NCBI GenBank assembly: GCA_009829735.1
Contig: CM020620.1
Span: forward strand, 20,744,020-20,808,019
Source: Pyropia yezoensis
Taxonomy: Eukaryota > Rhodophyta > Bangiophyceae > Bangiales > Bangiaceae
DNA length: 64,000 nucleotides
Reading direction: 5' to 3'
Positions 29,856 through 41,083 of this stretch are shown piece after piece. A program made the position numbers and the translations under genes. Position 1 is the stretch's first letter, and every line of letters begins with the position of its first letter. Below the pieces are notes generated by a model. That model was not told where the DNA came from. It did no database searches and saw only the letters and a program-made list of their open reading frames with translations.

Positions 29856-31897
29856 CGTACTCTGACGACGGAGGACGGTGTGGCGGAGTGAGGCGGAGTG
29901 AAACCAGTAGCACCGTCGGATTTCTCCGGGCGGGGTGGAGGACGGGGTCGCGACAGCCTGCTGCCCGTCGTGCTTGTGAGCTCGCCGCTGTCTGCCATGA
30001 GATGCTGGTACTGTGTCGCGTTGGCGGCTGTGCTCGTGGGCTATGACTGGCTGCTGTGAGTACGATAGCATAGTGCGAGCAAGCGGAAAGCCTGAGGGGG
30101 GGGAGCCGGCGGGAGGGAGGGGGGGGGAGGGCAGCATGGAGACTGGAGCTGGCCGCTGACACAGCTGCCGGCAGTTCGCTGTTTGGATGGGAAGGGGGAA
30201 CCGGGGGGGGAGGAGAGGGGTGGGGAGGGGTGGGGGGGGGGAACCTGAGGGGAGGGGAGACTGGCGAGACTCATGAGCAGACGCCCTTGGCTTGCTTGTG
30301 CGCCTTTTCGAGTGATTGACAGCCGAGTAGACGCTGGCGAGCCAGCGCTGTGAGTATGGACACAGTTTGTACGTCTGGGGGTGAGTAGTTCGTTGCTCCC
30401 AAAGATGCTACGAAGATGGTGAGGACCGCTTTGGTAGCACCACAGCGTCAGCAATGTGTCCTTCTTTGTTGCGTGGTATCCAGGGTCCTACCGGCAGCAC
30501 CAGTGGCTGCCACAGTGAGCGGGTGTAGCAGGGCAGGGGGGGGATGAAAGGGACGCGAAAGTGGGACCACAGGTACAGGTTGTGGTCACATGCGAATACC
30601 TCGTGTGAGCCGAGAAATATTACGAGTCCGCGACAGCACATGCGAGACTGTAAAGGGTGCGCGCTCGATGGGAATCCCCATCGAGGCCCCTCGAGCACGT
30701 TCCCATCGAGTTCCCATCGAAGGCCCATCGAAAAGGAGCTTCGGTGGCCAATGAAGCCCCGTCGAGTCCCGTCGAGTTTCCATCGAATGCGCGGACTCGG
30801 CGGGCTTTCAGCGCGAGCTGACGATCCCCGCTGCGGCCCCGGTCGGGTGTGCGCACGGGCCAGGCCAAGCGGGAGGCCCCCCACCGCTCTCGGGACGACC
30901 GGGTTGGCCGGCGGGTTGGTGTGGTTGCAGCCTTTTTATTTATTTTTTTTTCGTTGCTGGAGCGGTCTGGTGAGGGGCGTGGTCGGGTGGGCTATTTTAT
31001 CTACTCTGTGCGTTGGAAGCGCCGCACACGTAGACCTATGGGTGGGCACCCCCACGGTCAGGGTCACGATGGGGGCCTGGCTGGAAGGGGTCCCAAGCGC
31101 GCGCGGAACAAGAGGCCCCGCGACGGCGGCCCCAACAGCAGCCCCCTGCGGGTGTCGTCGGCGCCTTTGACGATCGCGTGCCCCGCCGCGCTGTGGCCCT
31201 CTGCGCATGTCCCCGCCAACACTCCCGACGCCCGCAGATGGCGCGCTGCCACTACCGCCCCAGGCGCTGGCTTGCCGGGCGCTTGCCAAGGGGGGGGACG
31301 GAAGCCAACCGCCGTTTGGGGAACAGGGCACGCGTGTCATGCACAGTGCACGTCGCCATGGGTGAGCGGAGCTGTTCAGACAGGAAAGCCCCAAAGGCCA
31401 AGGTGGACAGGGAGGCGCCGATGATGGGGTCGAGGGATGGGCGGGTAGGGCACATGGTGGCAGCCAGACTGTCGGGAGCGGCAGCTGTGGTTTGCAACAC
31501 AGAGACAGCCGTAGGGAGCAGCCAGTCTCGGTTGACGAATGATGTCATGACCATGAACAAAAGCAGCATGAACGGGCAATTACAATCGAACAAGTCTCAC
31601 ATACTTGTTGGTTGAGGGGGCCACTTGACGCGCGTGAACCGGTTGGACAGCTGGCGAAGATTGTATCGATCAATCTGGCACGTGTAATGTTGCGCAGTTG
31701 GGCGGCCGATTCACTTGTTGGTTTGGATGAGGGGAAGGCTACTGTTTGTCGTAACGCCGCCCCCGGCGTACCTGCGCGCGTGTCGTCCACCCTTGTCACG
31801 GCGTCCTCGATCGCTCCCTCCACCGACGGGCTTGTGCGTCTTTGTACCTCTTTCCCCCTTCCGCCCCTCCCGCGCCTGCCGCAAACCGGTAGCCGTC
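29856..31897. other. Intergenic region upstream of RPS3
   Basis: No coding region can be supported. The region contains G-rich runs (30096-30260), the third CATCGA-type repeat (30660-30830) and an AT-rich patch with a T run near 30935. The last 100 bases before RPS3 are strongly pyrimidine-rich, as in many ribosomal-protein leaders. The right end of the neighbouring DNA transposon may lie here, but no terminal repeat was seen. Confidence 0.5.
30660..30830 (+). repeat. CATCGA-rich dispersed repeat, copy 3
   Basis: Many CCCATCGA and CCGTCGAG words are followed by GGGCTTTCAGCGCGAGCTGACGAT in two adjoining blocks (30801-30824). Apart from one G/C change, this matches the block at about 143-167 in the same orientation and order. 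Confidence 0.7.
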
Positions 31898-32605
31898 ATG
31901 GCGGCTGTGGCTGTGTCGAAGAAGCGCAAGTTTGTCGCCGATGGCGTCCTGTACGCTGAGCTCAACGAGCTGTTGACGCGCGAGCTGGCCGAGGAGGGCT
32001 ACTCGGGCGTGGAGGTGCGCGTCACCCCCGTCCGCACCGAGATTGTTATCCGTGCGACACGCACGCAGTCGGTGCTGGGCGAGAAGGGTCGCCGGATCCG
32101 TGAGCTCACCGCCGTTGTGCAGAAGCGGTTCAAGTTCGCGGAGGGTTCCGTCGAGCTGTATGTGGAGAAGGTGAACAACCGGGGCCTGTGCGCGATTGCG
32201 CAGGCTGAGTCGCTGCGTTACAAGCTGGTTGGTGGCCTTGCTGTGCGCCGCGCCTGCTATGGTGTCCTCCGGTTTGTGATGGAGTCGGGCGCCAAGGGCT
32301 GCGAGGTCTCCGTGTCTGGCAAGCTCCGCGCGCAGCGGGCCAAGACGATGAAGTTCGTCGACGGCTACATGATCTCTTCTGGCCACCCAGTCAAGGAGTA
32401 TGTGGACTACGCGTACCGCCACGTCATGCTTCGGCAGGGGGTGTTGGGCATCAAGGTCAAGATTATGCTGCCGTGGGACCCGACCGGCCGGACTGGCCCC
32501 AAGAAGCCTCTGCCTGATGTCATTACCGTTCTGCAGCCAAAGGAGGACATTGTCCTGCCCGTACCCGCAACCCCGATGGCGGCTCCTCAGGTGGCGACCG
32601 TGTAA
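31898..32605 (+). CDS. RPS3: Cytosolic 40S ribosomal protein S3 (uS3)
   Basis: The protein has 235 aa, at the usual eukaryotic length, and starts [16 protein letters not shown]. It forms part of the mRNA entry site of the small subunit. The KH-type domain has the [11 protein letters not shown] loop (GxxG) preceded by [15 protein letters not shown]. The C-terminal S3 domain has [19 protein letters not shown] and [11 protein letters not shown]. The ATG at 31898 is preceded by a pyrimidine-rich leader and sits in a good context (GTCATGG). The frame opens further upstream without another ATG. It has a single exon. I see no frameshift or odd residue. Confidence 0.98.
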   Translation: MAAVAVSKKRKFVADGVLYAELNELLTRELAEEGYSGVEVRVTPVRTEIVIRATRTQSVLGEKGRRIRELTAVVQKRFKFAEGSVELYVEKVNNRGLCAIAQAESLRYKLVGGLAVRRACYGVLRFVMESGAKGCEVSVSGKLRAQRAKTMKFVDGYMISSGHPVKEYVDYAYRHVMLRQGVLGIKVKIMLPWDPTGRTGPKKPLPDVITVLQPKEDIVLPVPATPMAAPQVATV

Positions 32606-33409
32606 AGCAGCGTGGTGGATATTGTGAAAGCTGAGTAGGTGGTCTTTCCGGTACCCCTTGGTGGACTCTCTGAATTTTCCCGCATGCGAGCGGTCCAGAG
32701 CTCGTGCATGCTGTGAAGGGCGGGGGGCATGACGAGTCGATGGGGAGAGGGGGGGCAAGCGGGCAAGGGTAAAGCAGTATTGGCTCGCAGGCAGCAAGAT
32801 CTCTTACCTGGGTGGATGGTGCGCGGGTTGTGGACCTCGTGGTAGCAATGGTGGTCGAACAGTCGGTGGCGGCCGATAAAGTCCCACTGTTTCTGCACTA
32901 TTGCTGCTAGTTCCGCTCCTGCAGCATGGCAGAGCAGAAGTACTGTGAGTGAGGCTGTTGCAGCAGAGCCTGGCATCAGTCGAAGTCGTGCTTGTCCTGG
33001 CGCGGAAGAGCCTGGCGGAGAGGGGATGACATCCAGACGCACTTGTGCGTGGCACAGGAACGACCAACCAGCCGGTGAATAGGCGGATGATGGCATTATC
33101 TGTTCAGCACGGATACCATTCAACCGGACGAGGGCGTGCCTCGGACGACCATCCACGACCAGCGGTCCTCTCTTTTTAGTCCTATGCAGGGAGACTACCA
33201 GAGGTTCGTGTCTACATGCCTTCTGACCGACCAACGAACTTCGCATGAAAAACAGATGGCTCATGCTGCTATACAGTGCGGGCATTGCCGTGAAACCTGA
33301 GCACCAATCGAGAACGACAGCCCCCTCAAGAAACTATTAACTAATGTCGTCAGTGCGCCAGGCGCTCCTGGCGAAGCGCGTCCCAAAGCAGTCACATCCA
33401 CACACTCCC
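32606..33409. other. Intergenic stretch between RPS3 and the lipase
   Basis: A 232-codon minus-strand frame crosses this interval but has no domain. It starts in composition typical of non-coding sequence here and overlaps the RPS3 3' end. I treat it as non-coding. The region probably holds both 3' ends of the convergent genes. Confidence 0.5.
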
Positions 33410-34456
33410 TCACAACAGCTTCTTGACCCACGATACAAACTCTGCCCGCACTTGCGCAGTCCCCTCCTCACGCAATAAGTCGTGCCCCATGTTGTTATAC
33501 CGGCGCTCAGTCACTTGGGCGCGCTCCCCTGCGCCGGCACCCGCCATGACGCCCGCAACCCACTCCTGGATGCCCTCGGCGCTGACAATCACGTCCTTTG
33601 CACCCGAGCAAGCCAACCACTGGCCCCGCACCTCTCCCCGTCGGGCACCCACCTCCCCATATACGCGCAGCATCTCCCGCCCGACGCGGCAGCGGACGCC
33701 GCCCCTGTAAAAGAGCGGGTCCGCTTCAACCGCCGCCCTCAGCTCGGGGAACGGCGATGGCGGTAGCGTCATGACTGGAACTGTGGGAATGACGGCGGAT
33801 AATACCCCGGAGAGGGCGGCAAGAACCTGCCCCTTCAGCCCAAACATGTCCGCTGGCGGGTGCACAGCGGGGGAGAAGAGCGCCACACCCGCAAACCGGC
33901 CGGGACGCTTCAAGGAGGTCAGAATGGCCACGGCACCGCCCAAGCTGACTCCTCCGAGGAAGACGGGCAGACCAGTCAAGTCAGCGTCACCGCCGTCCTG
34001 GCCCGCGCCAACGTCTTCCCCGTCGGCAGTGACAGGAGCCGCACCCGCCGCGTGTCCGCCAAGCACGTTGTCCATTACCGCCAGTGCGCCCTCCACTAGC
34101 CAGTCAATGGACCCAAAGTAGCCGCGCATCCCCGACGAAGCGCCGTGGCCCACATAGTCGTGGCTCACAACGACGAGGCCAGCCGCATTCAGCGCCGACA
34201 CCACCGACCCCACGTAACGAGTGCGGAAGTTTCCCGCGTCCGAGTCGAGAAACTCAAACCGGCAGTGCGCAAAAATGCCGTGAAGGAGAAAGATCACCCC
34301 CGTGGGGCGAGTGGGTGGATCCCACCGGTACATTGCCAGCGTGTTGCCGGCCAGTAAGCCTTCCGTGATAGAAAGGGTGGAGGAGCAGGGGGGGGGGTTG
34401 GCAGCGGGGGCGTCCAGGTCGGCATCTGCCACCACGGCAGCTCCAGGGGCTGCCAT
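33410..34456 (-). CDS. Alpha/beta hydrolase, monoacylglycerol-lipase-like
   Basis: This serine hydrolase of the S33/monoacylglycerol lipase group has 348 aa from the ATG at 34456. Such enzymes release free fatty acid from monoacylglycerol or related lipids. An oxyanion-type HG is at 59-60 (FLLHGIFAH). Next come HDYVGHGASSG, typical of the group, and the nucleophile elbow GGVSLGG with Ser171. The acid Asp288 lies in CSGAKDVIV and the base His325 in NNMGHDLL, so the triad is complete. About 30 residues of acidic, Gly-rich sequence (140-165) are inserted just before the nucleophile strand. No signal peptide or transmembrane segment is evident. The final residues EFVSWVKKLL reappear as an isolated fragment near 37614. 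Exact substrate is not determinable. Confidence 0.9.
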   Translation of the reverse strand: MAAPGAAVVADADLDAPAANPPPCSSTLSITEGLLAGNTLAMYRWDPPTRPTGVIFLLHGIFAHCRFEFLDSDAGNFRTRYVGSVVSALNAAGLVVVSHDYVGHGASSGMRGYFGSIDWLVEGALAVMDNVLGGHAAGAAPVTADGEDVGAGQDGGDADLTGLPVFLGGVSLGGAVAILTSLKRPGRFAGVALFSPAVHPPADMFGLKGQVLAALSGVLSAVIPTVPVMTLPPSPFPELRAAVEADPLFYRGGVRCRVGREMLRVYGEVGARRGEVRGQWLACSGAKDVIVSAEGIQEWVAGVMAGAGAGERAQVTERRYNNMGHDLLREEGTAQVRAEFVSWVKKLL

Positions 34457-36616
34457 AGTCTCGCGGCAGATAGCCTGCTTGACACAGGAAGCGAAAGGGA
34501 GGACTCTTTCAAGCGACAGGGACAGCGCGCAGCACCCTCACAGCAGGCATGAGTTGGCGGGACGACTAGAAGCAGCTGCACTTCGAAAAGAAACAAACAG
34601 CGACTATGGTACGTTGCACAAAAAAGATACATCCATGTTCTTCTCCGCTCGGGCGCGGGCAGGACACCGGCTGTGACGAGGTCCACGGCCCCTATGCTGA
34701 CAGAAGGATCACAGAGGTCCATGCGAACTCATGAGGTTCCTGGGTCTCCTGGCTGGTGCACCGCTCTCAGGGACACCCTGGGTGGACCGGTTGCTTGCGA
34801 CCCTGAAATGGGGACTGCCTTTTCGGATTGTTTTGCTCGTCTCGGGGGTCGGACCGGGTCCATGTCCTAACTGAGGCATGGAAGAGGGGTGGTCGATTTT
34901 GGGGAAGAGCCGGGGGGCACCAGGAGGCCATTGTTTTGAGAATATTTTTCCGTGCCCGGGTCCCCGTTCTTGAGAGGGACGTTCGTGGGGTAAATGTTCC
35001 ATGTCATGGGCTCGTTTGATTGGTATACGAAGAAGCCTGGTACACATGTGTACCATGCCCTTTCGGGCACGATCGGCAGGTGCCCCGCACACCTCCTCAT
35101 GAGGCGGTCTCCCCCCCCCCTGCCTCTCCTGTTCCCCTCTCCTGGTCCAGGCACCTCGGGGAGACAACCCCCCCCAGCCCTCTACCCTCCGCGGCGGTCC
35201 CTCATGCGGGGACTTGGGCGGGTCCACCTTCGGCGAACGGAGCGCGGTGCGGGAGGGTGTGCCCAGATGGGTGCGTAGGCGCTAACAGTGCGCGGCCCCA
35301 GGGAGCAAGGGGGAAGACGTCGCTCGCATGAGGGGCGTGGGGGGGGGGGGCATGGTTCATGTGAGAAGGGGCGCGAGTGCACGAGAAGCCTTGGTGCTTT
35401 TTAGCTTGTCGGGCTGATCGCCACCGCCCCTCCCGAGGGCCCCTCAAAGTCGGTCCCCACGATACCTTGCGCCATTCCAACACCAGATTCTCCCCCCTCC
35501 CGCTGCACCAGAAGTACCCCGCCCCGCCGCGCATATCCCTACTGCCCATTGGTGCCGCCGCGCCCGACCCCCTGCGCCCGCAACAGAAAAAAAAAAAGCC
35601 TGCGCAGGCGCGGGCACCGGCGCTGGTGGCGCAAGCACCACCGCCACTACAGCCGCCGCCGCCCACTCCACTCCAGGTGTAGCAGTGACTTTACCTCGCC
35701 CGTCTTCCCCTCACGCAGACGAACACGAGCCCCGTACCCTCATCCAGCTATCAATTCTCTCGCCATCGCCGCAGATGCCCGCGCCCAAAAACGCGTGACC
35801 GGACTCCCCTCAACGAAGCAATCAACGTCCTCTCCCCGCCCCTCGCCAAAAACGGACGCCACCGCCCCTTACAACGCTCTCCCTGCGGCCTAAGCGCGGC
35901 TGCCGCCACCACACCCCTCAGGCCAAACACCGACCTCACAGTCCCCACCGACTGGCCCCCCCCTCACGAAGCGCCACCATCGTCCCCCCGCCCTCCCCCT
36001 GAAACCGTCCCCGCGGCCACCTGCCCCCCTCCCCCCCACTCCCCCAGACACCTGCGCCACCATTGCCCCCCCCGCAAAAACGTAGCCACAGTCGCATGTG
36101 GCCTGCCCCCACCACACCAAACCGTCCACGCGACCGCCTGCCGCCCACTCCCCCCCCCCGCTGAACACTCTCGCCGCCACTACCCCCCCAAAAACACGTC
36201 GCCACAGCCGCCTGTGGCCTGCCCGCCGTCGCGGCCGCCTCGGCGGCCGCCGCGGCGGCCGCCGTGACAGCCGTGTAGGCGTTGGTCGCCGCCGCCGCCG
36301 CGTCAGCCGCCGCCGCGGAGGCCGCCGTCGCCATCGCCACCGCCGCGGTCACGACCGACGCCGCGTCGGCCTCTGCGGCATGCTTCACAGGCACCACGGT
36401 AGGCGGGGTGGCCGCCACCGCGGGCAACGGCACTGGCGGGGCGACGGCCATCACCCCCTCGGCTACCGCGCCCGCGGTCGCAACCGACTCCTCCTGTACC
36501 GTCGCCGTCGCAATCGCCGCCGCCGTCTTCTCCCTCCCCTGCACCGCAAACTGGTCGTCGTCGCCGCCGCCGCCCTCGTCGCCGTCGCTGTCCTTGCCGC
36601 CGTGACCGTCGCCGCC

Positions 36617-36647
<31 letters not shown>

Positions 36648-36693
36648 CCGCTGCCGCCGCTGCCGCCGCTGCTACCGTTGCCGTCGCTGTCGC

Positions 36694-36725
<32 letters not shown>

Positions 36726-36745
36726 CTGTCGTCGTCCTCGTCGCT

Positions 36746-36779
<34 letters not shown>

Positions 36780-37116
36780 ACGTCCCCACCGTCGTCGACG
36801 CCGACCACGGCACCAGCCCCACCCCCCGTGTCGCGGCCCCCCCACCGAGCGTGCCCCCCTCCGGCTGTCCCGCTTGATGAGCACGCTTGCTGCGGTTTCC
36901 CGGATGGGATCCACCGCGCCCCTTGTTGGGCCCATTACACCGGGTCATACCGTGAAGGCACCTGATTGGCGCAGGCCCGTGGCCCGAAGGTTCTCGGAGG
37001 CTTGAGAGAAGTATGCTCGATGTATCTTTTTAGTGCAACGTACCATATGTACGGGAATCGAGGCGAACTGCGAGGCCAAACACAGTGGCTATGGGGATCC
37101 AGAGATGCGCATACCA
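34457..37116. other. Gene-poor region between the lipase and a foldback element
   Basis: Apart from low-complexity sequence I see no supported gene. Features noted are an 8-bp-arm palindrome GGTACACATGTGTACC near 35039, an A run near 35587, C-rich runs at 35900-36180, and the GCC/GTC triplet-repeat block listed separately. Minus-strand frames across 35936-36808 encode Asp/Gly/Ala repeats without an ATG. Confidence 0.5.
36283..36810 (+). repeat. Trinucleotide-rich block (GCC then GTC/GTCGTCGCC repeats)
   Basis: GCC-type triplets dominate to about 36660, then GTC/GCC hexamer-like repeats run to about 36800. On the minus strand they read as poly-Gly followed by an Asp-rich (GAC) tract. The reading frame lacks an ATG and any domain. 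This is most simply a microsatellite-like expansion, although an exon of an acidic protein cannot be excluded. Confidence 0.6.
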
Positions 37117-37274
37117 GCGCAGTGGGTCTGAGACCGAGTACCTACATTTCCGTGCAAGATGGCCTTTACGGCCTCTGTGGGGGGGTCGGCTTCTGTAAGC
37201 AGGCCCTCACGACCCCCTGAGGGCCGTCTTGCACGGAAATGTAGGTACAGTACTCGGTTTTAGACCCACTGCGC
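37117..37274. mobile_element. Foldback (MITE-like) element with about 50-bp inverted repeats
   Basis: The left arm 37117-37164 and the reverse complement of the right arm 37222-37274 match almost throughout. Both begin GCGCAGTGGGTCT and end CTACATTTCCGTGCAAGA(T/C)GGCC. The right arm has a small insertion (TGTAC) and two substitutions. The loop is about 57 nt. Composition differs from the flanks. It could be a miniature transposon or a hairpin RNA locus. No coding capacity is evident. Confidence 0.8.
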
Positions 37275-37613
37275 AGCTGGTGGCAGCTGCAGAGAGCGTG
37301 TCGTTGGACAGTCACCACGTTGGTCCAGCGGGACCCGCAGCGAGCACGGTCACTGTCATCCTTGCCGCGCCAACAAACATAGAAATACTTCTAGTGTGGA
37401 GACTTGTGATCAGGAAGTACATATGCACGACCAATGAGGAACACTATTCCACGTATTGTATACATGTACTGTACATACATACATTGTACGTATCGAGATT
37501 CTCGATCGTCTCGTTCAGGGCCCGAGCGCCGCCGCGCCGCTGCCGACGGCGACCGCCACCACCGCCACCCCCCCCGCCGCCCCGCCGCCGCCGGCCGCCA
37601 CAAAATGCGACCA

Positions 37614-37670
37614 AAGTTTGTGTCGTGGGTCAAGAAGCTGTTGTGATGGGATGCGTGTGCGACTGCACAT
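37614..37670 (+). pseudogene. Isolated 3'-end fragment of a second lipase copy
   Basis: Bases 37614-37646 encode KFVSWVKKLL and a TGA. They differ from the last 33 bases of the lipase gene (33442-33410, minus) at only two positions. Similarity continues past the stop (GGGATGCGTGTGCGACTGC against GGGAGTGTGTGGATGTGACTGC). Upstream the similarity ends abruptly in CCG/CCA repeats, so only the terminus is present. A truncated duplicate is likeliest. A remote last exon is less likely. Confidence 0.7.
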
Positions 37671-37964
37671 CGCGCGCCAGCCGGGCGGTCCTGGAGGGCC
37701 TGGCGCACGCGTCTGATTGCACGTATGCCATAGACTTCTTGGAGGGACGGAAGTAGAGTGTCTCGGCATGTCAGACGTCGTACAACGGTGCTCCAGTGCT
37801 GAGATGCCCCGACGATGAGGCACCGGTTGGCAGAACAACAACCATTGCGTCCAATGCATGTCTTGAAATGCTCGTCTCTGAAGCAGCAATGAGCGAAGGA
37901 ACATAGCGGACACCAGCAGCACGGAGACCGGAAACGAAACAATCCAACCGAGCCATCAGCAATA

Positions 37965-40900
37965 TCAATGACCTGGGGCAGAGAAAGGGTTGGATCTCCG
38001 GGCAGCACCCGTAACAGGAGGCCCCCCGCTGTTGACCATATCTTCCAAGACCCGGGCTGGCAGCTGGGATCGGATGGCCAGCGCGTCCCGAATAAAGGAG
38101 GACGGAACGCCCGCAGCCGCGGCGGTAGAGAGCCCATAGCCGGACGTAGTGGACGGGCCTGCTGTCAGCTTGAAGGTCGGCCGAAGGTCTGGTGGTCCGG
38201 GCACCCCGTCTGGTGCTGCGCTGCTTCTGCCTCCGCCTCCAAGACATCCTCGAATCGGTTGCGGCGCCGAGCCAACGAGCGCACCAGTAGCACTGTCACC
38301 GAGCACTAGAGCAGCGCCGGCCACCGGTCTGACGTGACTGGCAGGCCCACCGGCAGCGTTGCCGGTTGCGACGGGCTCCGCAGCAGTACTCCGCGCGGCA
38401 CACGACAGGTGAAACATGGCAACAGATGGTTCATATCGACGCAAGGCGCACAGAGACGCAAAGTGCGTCGCCAAGAGCGTGAAGGTGCGTGGCGTCCGAG
38501 ACAGCCGCTCCATGATCGCCCACGTCACCGCAAAGCCGTCCACCGCCGATGTGGACCGACCTAGTTCGTCAATGATGATCAGCGAATTATTGGCACCATG
38601 CGCAGTGCGCATGGGTGCCCCGTCCCAAGCGCCGCTGTCTGCCTGACGTCGCGACGAAGAGCCGAACGACCCGTTGACCACGCGCTTCTCATATCGGGCC
38701 AGAGGCAGAGTCGCAAGGATGGCCGCAATCTCTGCCATCTCGAGTGAGAAGGAGGACTCACTTCGTTCCAGGCTGTCGCTCGTCCCAACGCGTGTGCAGA
38801 TACGGTGAATGGTTCGCAGACGAGCGCTGCTGGCGGGAATCGGGCACCCCGCCTGCGCCATGATGCACAAGAGGGCCACGAGCTTCAGGTACACGCTCTT
38901 ACCCGCGCCATTGACACCAGTAATGACCATCGCGTTCGTTCCTGGTGACGAAAAGAAGACGTCGTTGGGCACACACTCCTCACCTGCGATACAGTCCAGG
39001 ATCGGGTGCCGCCCCTGCTTGATGTCAATTGCGCCATCAGTTCCAGTAAAGACGGGGCGCACGTAGCCCTCGCGCAGGGACACATGGGTGACAAACCCCA
39101 GCAGGGCATCCGTCATGGCGACCGCGTCACACATACGATGGAGGGCACCCATCGTCGCTGGAGAGCACGCATACGAGACGACGCGTCCCAGCTCGCGATT
39201 GCTCAGCCGCCAAATCTCGTCCAAGGTCTTCTCATAACGGTTGTTCAAGTCCATCAGCTGGTAGGTGGACACATGAATCTTCTTCCCTTGCTGCACAGGC
39301 TCAACAAACGAGGGCGGCAGGTTGCGGATGGTCAACCCCGTCCGCGCAGCGCCCTCGACAGGTAGAGACATATGGTAGCCACGCCTGACAGAAAACGCCA
39401 TCACCAGCTTGTCCAGCCGCTGGTCCTCCTTTTCCTGGCGCACAAGTGCCCGAATGTCATCCAGTGTCTCGGTCAGGCTCTTCCGCGCCAAGTCGAGCAC
39501 ACCATTGACACCGGGCTTGACTGCAAAGGCCCCACTGAGGCGCTGCTGCTCTGCCGTCCCACCAGAGCACAGAGCTTCCTCGTCGATCACGGCGTGGATG
39601 TGGTCCCATAAAGAGGCCAGCAATGGGCTGCGCAACGTTTCGCACACCGTAAGGAGCAACGGGCTTCGAGCGCCCGAGAGGGCGTGCACCAGGTTGGGTA
39701 TGGCGGATAAACCCTGCTTGAGCAAAAGGACGTTCCGCACAAGGTTCATGTCGGGTGGCTGGAACTGCGACACCTCGACGTCATCGGTCCCAGCCGAGGA
39801 CACTGACGGTGCGCGGAGTCCCACTGAAGCGGATGACGATGCTTCCGAGGCCGCTCGTGAGAGGGATGGCGCCGGCGCACGGTGGCGCTGAGCGAGCCGG
39901 GAGACGAGACCTTCCAGGTCAGGAAAGTTCTCCAAAGCCGCTGATGCCGGAAAGTACAAGTCCTCTGACGCAGATACCTCAGCCACCACAGCCTGCCGCA
40001 TTTCAAACGTGGGCTGGTCGCACGGGGGCTCTAGCAGATTGCGTCGCAGGAAGTGGTAGCCTGCCCGTGTCTTGGTGTGGTCCAGCAGACCGAGGAGCGT
40101 CTGCTTCCGAGCTGCCTTGGTGGGTGAAGGACTCAGGCTGCTCACCAGCTCAAGCGACGACATGCTCGGCAAATCCATAAACAGGATTCCCGCGTTTGGA
40201 CGTAGCTGGATGCGAAGGGTGCGCGGCACGAACGTTGTGTCCATGCAGTACTCAATGTAGCGCAGCAGGGCTCCACATGCCGCCAAAGCCAGGTATCGAG
40301 GCATGTCGCTGGACAACGCAAGGTCAGCGCTCTTGTCCACGGAAAGCCGGTCCACGTAGAGCGCCCCCGTCGTGTCACTAAATAAGCCGCGCTGCACAAA
40401 CGATCGGCGAACCCCACGTAGCATCGAGGAGCGCTGCAGCGCCGCGTTGAGGGGGCCCTTCTCACTCGTGACGGAGAGGACAATCTCGGTTGGCCTGTTG
40501 GAGCGAAGGGTACAAAGGGTACATGGGTGAAAGGCGAACCAGGTCAAGAGGGAAAGGGGGGCACGCCCACGTCAACCCGACGACCAGTGTCACAACAAAA
40601 TGCATCAGTTGGCAGCTCAACGTAAGGGCATCCAGATCGCGTTCAAAGAGTATGCACCCAAGCCACCAGGACAACACCTACCCACACTGCCACGCCCATA
40701 CAGCCACACAAGACAATAAATGAGAAAGAAAAATGCAGTTTCCGCCGCACAGGGCGCCATCCTAGGTACGTGACCACGTACGCCGATACCGCCAGAGCAG
40801 CGAGAGTAGTGGAGAACGAGTTGGAATCGCAATACTGCCGTAGCTCCACATGGAAGGAGCGGAGGCTGTACAGTGCGAGGCCCACCTCTCGCGCACGGTT

Positions 40901-41083
40901 CTCAATGAGAGCGGCAATGTACGATGGCTCCTCTGCCGTCGCCGCCGTCGCCGTCTCTGTCCGAGTTCCCCGCGCGCCGGGGGTCGACGTGCGGCGGCTG
41001 TGGTAGGAGCGGGAACCGGTGCGCCCGCTGGCCACCGCCATTGACGCGCTCCGAACGCCGCCCCGGCGCAGATGTCCGTTCAT
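37965..41083 (-). CDS. MSH4: MutS homologue MSH4 (meiotic crossover factor), two exons
   Basis: MSH4 pairs with MSH5 to stabilise meiotic recombination intermediates and lacks the mismatch-reading domain. Exon 1 (41083-40782) encodes YIAALIENRAREVGLALYSL, FHVELRQYCDSNSFSTTL and AVSA. A GTACGT donor and a CAACAG acceptor join it to exon 2 (40494-37965), giving VSAPTEIVLSV, the expected MSH4 connector. The total is 943 aa. The clamp/lever region holds LLDHTKTRAGYHFLRRNLLEP. The ATPase has Walker A TGVNGAGKS, the MutS motif RVGTSDSLERSESSFSLEM, Walker B IIIDELGRSTS and an ATHF motif. The absence of an N-terminal FxE mismatch domain fits MSH4. A poorly conserved insertion of about 90 residues sits near the C-terminus. 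An in-frame ATG at 41473 is an alternative start. Confidence 0.92.
40495..40781 (-). other. Intron of MSH4
   Basis: On the minus strand the donor is GC|GTACGT at 40781 and the acceptor is CAACAG ending at 40495; the intron is 287 bp, phase 2. Splicing removes an otherwise open, hydrophobic read-through (VVTYLGWRP) that has no place in the family. Confidence 0.85.

Noticed and set aside
27888-30137. 749-codon minus-strand frame opposite the 926-aa ORF
   Set aside because: Its composition is the reverse reading of the plus-strand ORF and it lacks family features. The plus strand has the ATG and more protein-like helices.
35936-36808. Asp/Gly/Ala-rich 290-codon minus-strand frame
   Set aside because: It has no ATG and is generated by GTC/GCC triplet repeats. 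It is listed as a repeat instead.
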